DNA of 64,000 bases, taken from positions 124,001 to 188,000 of the forward strand of contig SHYA01000001.1 in NCBI GenBank assembly GCA_009693055.1, given 5' to 3'. Numbering within the stretch: the first letter of the stretch is position 1; the number at the start of each line of letters is the position of its first letter. Made by a program: the position numbers and the translations under genes. Of the stretch, positions 62,346 to 64,000 are shown piece after piece. The DNA comes from Dehalococcoidia bacterium (GTDB lineage: Bacteria > Chloroflexota > Dehalococcoidia > Lucifugimonadales > SHYT01). The notes beneath the pieces are model-generated. The model worked only from the letters and a program-made list of their open reading frames with translations. It had not been told where the DNA came from and made no database searches.

Positions 62346-62704
62346 TCCAGCATTCCTTTCCGCCACCCGTAAAGGATACCGAACATGAGTATCCCCACAA
62401 AGATGAGCATCTCGTAGAACACGGCGGGAGTGCTCTTGACGAAGATGAGCACCCAGGGGAAGAGGAAGACCGCCTCCACGTCAAACACCAGAAAGAGGAT
62501 GGCGAAGATGTAGTAGCGAATGTTCATCTGCGACCAGGAGAACGGTGCGGCGGGAGCGCCGCACTCAAAGGGGAGCTCCTTCATCGCGGAGGGACGCCGG
62601 GAGGAGAGAACGAAGTTCCCGACAAAAAGGGCGCCCACGGCGCCCAGGCCGACAATGGCTGCCAACACGACGGCCCCGTAGTTGACCGCGTATCCTTCGG
62701 GCAT
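62336..62704 (-). CDS. nuoA: Complex I subunit A
   Basis: 122 residues, three helices. [11 protein letters not shown] and [21 protein letters not shown] identify it (the latter from about residue 65). First gene of the operon nuoABCDHIJKLMN. AGGGGAG precedes the ATG. Confidence 0.95.
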   Translation of the reverse strand: MPEGYAVNYGAVVLAAIVGLGAVGALFVGNFVLSSRRPSAMKELPFECGAPAAPFSWSQMNIRYYIFAILFLVFDVEAVFLFPWVLIFVKSTPAVFYEMLIFVGILMFGILYGWRKGMLEWK

Positions 62705-62827
62705 AGTCCGCTCCCCTCAAATCCGCGCCTATTCTAGCACAACCAGCGATTTGCGGAACGCAGGAAACACTCGATACCCCTCACGACGCCTTGCCCTACA
62801 AGCCTGCGCGCCGTGTTGACCAGGCTT

Positions 62828-62862
62828 CCCCTCTCCATAGCATGGAGAGGATGATAGGGGGT
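62828..62862. repeat. Hairpin repeat C
   Basis: CCCCTCTCCATAGCATGGAG then AGGATGATAGGGGG. CTCTCCAT and ATGGAGAG pair around AGC. Confidence 0.4.
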
Positions 62863-62913
62863 GAGGTCTGTCACGCCCCACACAGAACAGGCTCATGCTC
62901 AATCACACGATGG

Positions 62914-62919
62914 TACAAT
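62914..62919 (+). promoter_or_regulatory. -10 of uvrA
   Basis: TACAAT in GATGGTACAATG, about 34 nt before the uvrA ATG. No obvious LexA-type palindrome was seen beside it. Confidence 0.45.
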
Positions 62920-62953
62920 GCTCTGGGCGCTGTCAAGAAGCGCGGAGGCGATA

Positions 62954-64000
62954 ATGCCGCTGGAAAACATCGTCGTCAAAGGGGCCCGCGAGCACAACCT
63001 CAAGGGGATTGACGTCGTCATCCCCCGGAACAAGCTCGTGGTCATCACCGGCGTCTCCGGCTCAGGGAAAAGCTCGCTCGCATTTGACACCATCTACGCG
63101 GAGGGCCAGCGCCGCTACGTCGAGTCCCTCTCGGCGTACGCCCGCCAGTTCCTGGGCCGGATGGAGAAGCCGGACGTTGACTACATTGAGGGCCTTTCGC
63201 CCGCCATCTCCATCGACCAGAAGGGCGTCTCCCACAACCCCCGCTCCACCGTGGGTACCATCACCGAGGTGTACGACCACCTTCGCCTGCTGTACGCCCG
63301 CGTGGGCAAGCCCCACTGCGCGCAGTGCGGGCGCCCCGTCCAGCGCCAGACCCCTCAGCAAATCGTGGACGCCATCTTCGCGCTCCCCTCGGGGAGCCGC
63401 ATCATGCTCCTGGCGCCCGTGATCCTCGACCGGAAGGGCGAGCACCAGGGCATCCTGGACGATGCTCGGAAGAAGGGCTTCGTCCGCGCCCGGGTGGACC
63501 ACAAGCTCCACGAGCTCTCAGAGACGATCACTCTGGCCAAAAACAAACGCCACACCGTGGAGATTGTGGTTGACCGTCTGATCATCGCCGAGGGGCTGGA
63601 ACAGGCGCGTGTCGCCAACTCCGTGGACACCGCCCTCAAGCTCGCGGAGGGGGTCGTGGCGGTCTCAATCACCTCCGAGCCATCTCGAGAGATGGTCTTC
63701 TCGCAGCAGTTTGCCTGCCCCTACTGCGGCATCAGCATGGGCGAGCTGGAGCCGCGCAGCTTCAGCTTCAACAGCCCGCACGGCGCCTGCCCCGAGTGCA
63801 CGGGCCTGGGCTTCCGCCTTGACGTAGACCCCGACCTCGTCATCCCAAACCCGGGCCTCTCGCTCGCGCAGGGCGCCATTCAACCGTGGGTGAGGGCCGG
63901 CACCTCCAGCGCCTGGTATGGAAGCCTCCTGGAATCGCTCTCGCGTTCGCACGGCTTTTCCACCAAGGTGCCCGTCAAAGAGCTTCCCGACGGCGTCATG
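62954..64000 (+). CDS. uvrA: Excinuclease ABC subunit A (3' end beyond window)
   Basis: 349 residues visible. [15 protein letters not shown], Walker [10 protein letters not shown], the [22 protein letters not shown] region (positions about 54-75) and zinc-finger Cys pairs CAQCG and CPYCG...CPECTG are UvrA hallmarks. Damage recognition in nucleotide excision repair. ATG 62954 follows GGAGG. Runs off the right edge. Confidence 0.97.
   Translation, partial: MPLENIVVKGAREHNLKGIDVVIPRNKLVVITGVSGSGKSSLAFDTIYAEGQRRYVESLSAYARQFLGRMEKPDVDYIEGLSPAISIDQKGVSHNPRSTVGTITEVYDHLRLLYARVGKPHCAQCGRPVQRQTPQQIVDAIFALPSGSRIMLLAPVILDRKGEHQGILDDARKKGFVRARVDHKLHELSETITLAKNKRHTVEIVVDRLIIAEGLEQARVANSVDTALKLAEGVVAVSITSEPSREMVFSQQFACPYCGISMGELEPRSFSFNSPHGACPECTGLGFRLDVDPDLVIPNPGLSLAQGAIQPWVRAGTSSAWYGSLLESLSRSHGFSTKVPVKELPDGVM

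Noticed and set aside
62705-62953. Rex or LexA operator before nuoA or uvrA
   Set aside because: No TTGTGA-N-TCACAA or other convincing palindrome beyond the repeat C hairpin.

Overview
The window is GC-rich bacterial chromosome, densely coding, with many GTG/TTG starts and short stop/start overlaps. Protein sequences point to Chloroflexota, most likely a Dehalococcoidia/SAR202-type lineage. The supporting features are an 11-subunit complex I operon without nuoEFG, a Rex/rpmH/rnpA/yidD/yidC cluster, a FabL-type enoyl reductase, an archaeal-type FBP aldolase/phosphatase, and dispersed REP-like repeats. This placement is inference from recognised families; no database was searched. I saw no prophage, insertion sequence with transposase, CRISPR array or rRNA. 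One tRNA (Ala-GGC) is present.

Layout. 1-6.6 kb: partial methyltransferase, trxB, RNase PH, a Nudix hydrolase, an SRPBCC protein, then an FtsX/MacB-type ABC permease whose ATPase partner is frameshifted and joined to the tail of a copper P-type ATPase and a YHS domain. 6.6-13 kb: NAD synthetase, tRNA-Ala, a UGA-interrupted SnoaL-like gene, a cupredoxin lipoprotein, an acyl-CoA synthetase, a membrane protein and a stand-alone PAS domain, separated by repeat-rich spacers. 13-20.4 kb: methylmalonyl-CoA mutase large subunit, FBP aldolase/phosphatase, an AbrB/PIN toxin-antitoxin pair, RdgB, MoaA, an RNase HI-MoaC fusion, and a DUF4389 membrane protein. 20.7-25 kb: a sulfur/cysteine operon on the minus strand (Rrf2, E1-like ThiF/MoeB, cysteine synthase, TusA, DsrE-like, rhodanese). 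25-28 kb: bL25, an HtrA-type lipoprotein protease, a Lon-N domain protein. 28-35.5 kb: complete F1Fo ATP synthase operon on the minus strand, with an unlisted 34-aa membrane peptide and a large insert in subunit a. 35.6-43.8 kb: bifunctional nuclease, plsX-fabG-fabL, rex, then rpmH-rnpA-yidD-(PQQ propeller)-yidC-khpB. 43.9-51.8 kb: folC, fabF, an FMN-binding protein, two small minus-strand exported proteins, pyrG, transaldolase, rho. 52.3-62.7 kb: nuoABCDHIJKLMN on the minus strand. 62.9 kb to the end: the start of uvrA.

How they work together. The nuo operon (quinone reduction with proton export) and the atp operon form a respiratory energy module. plsX-fabG-fabL plus fabF supply fatty-acid synthesis. 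The moaA and moaC activities lie side by side for molybdopterin precursor synthesis. The mutase and the FBP aldolase/phosphatase suggest propionyl-CoA use and gluconeogenesis.

Most noteworthy signals: (i) the RNase HI-MoaC fusion; (ii) three spacers carrying TTCAG direct repeats at 11-bp period, like sites for PhoB/OmpR-family regulators; (iii) a ~90-bp repeat that begins at the stop codon of two unrelated genes; (iv) a possible structured RNA with mutually exclusive stem and terminator at 20.5-20.64 kb; (v) consensus -10 elements 7-9 nt before start codons, implying leaderless mRNAs; (vi) the 34-aa ORF and subunit-a insert in the atp operon; (vii) an intrinsic terminator inside the nuo operon.
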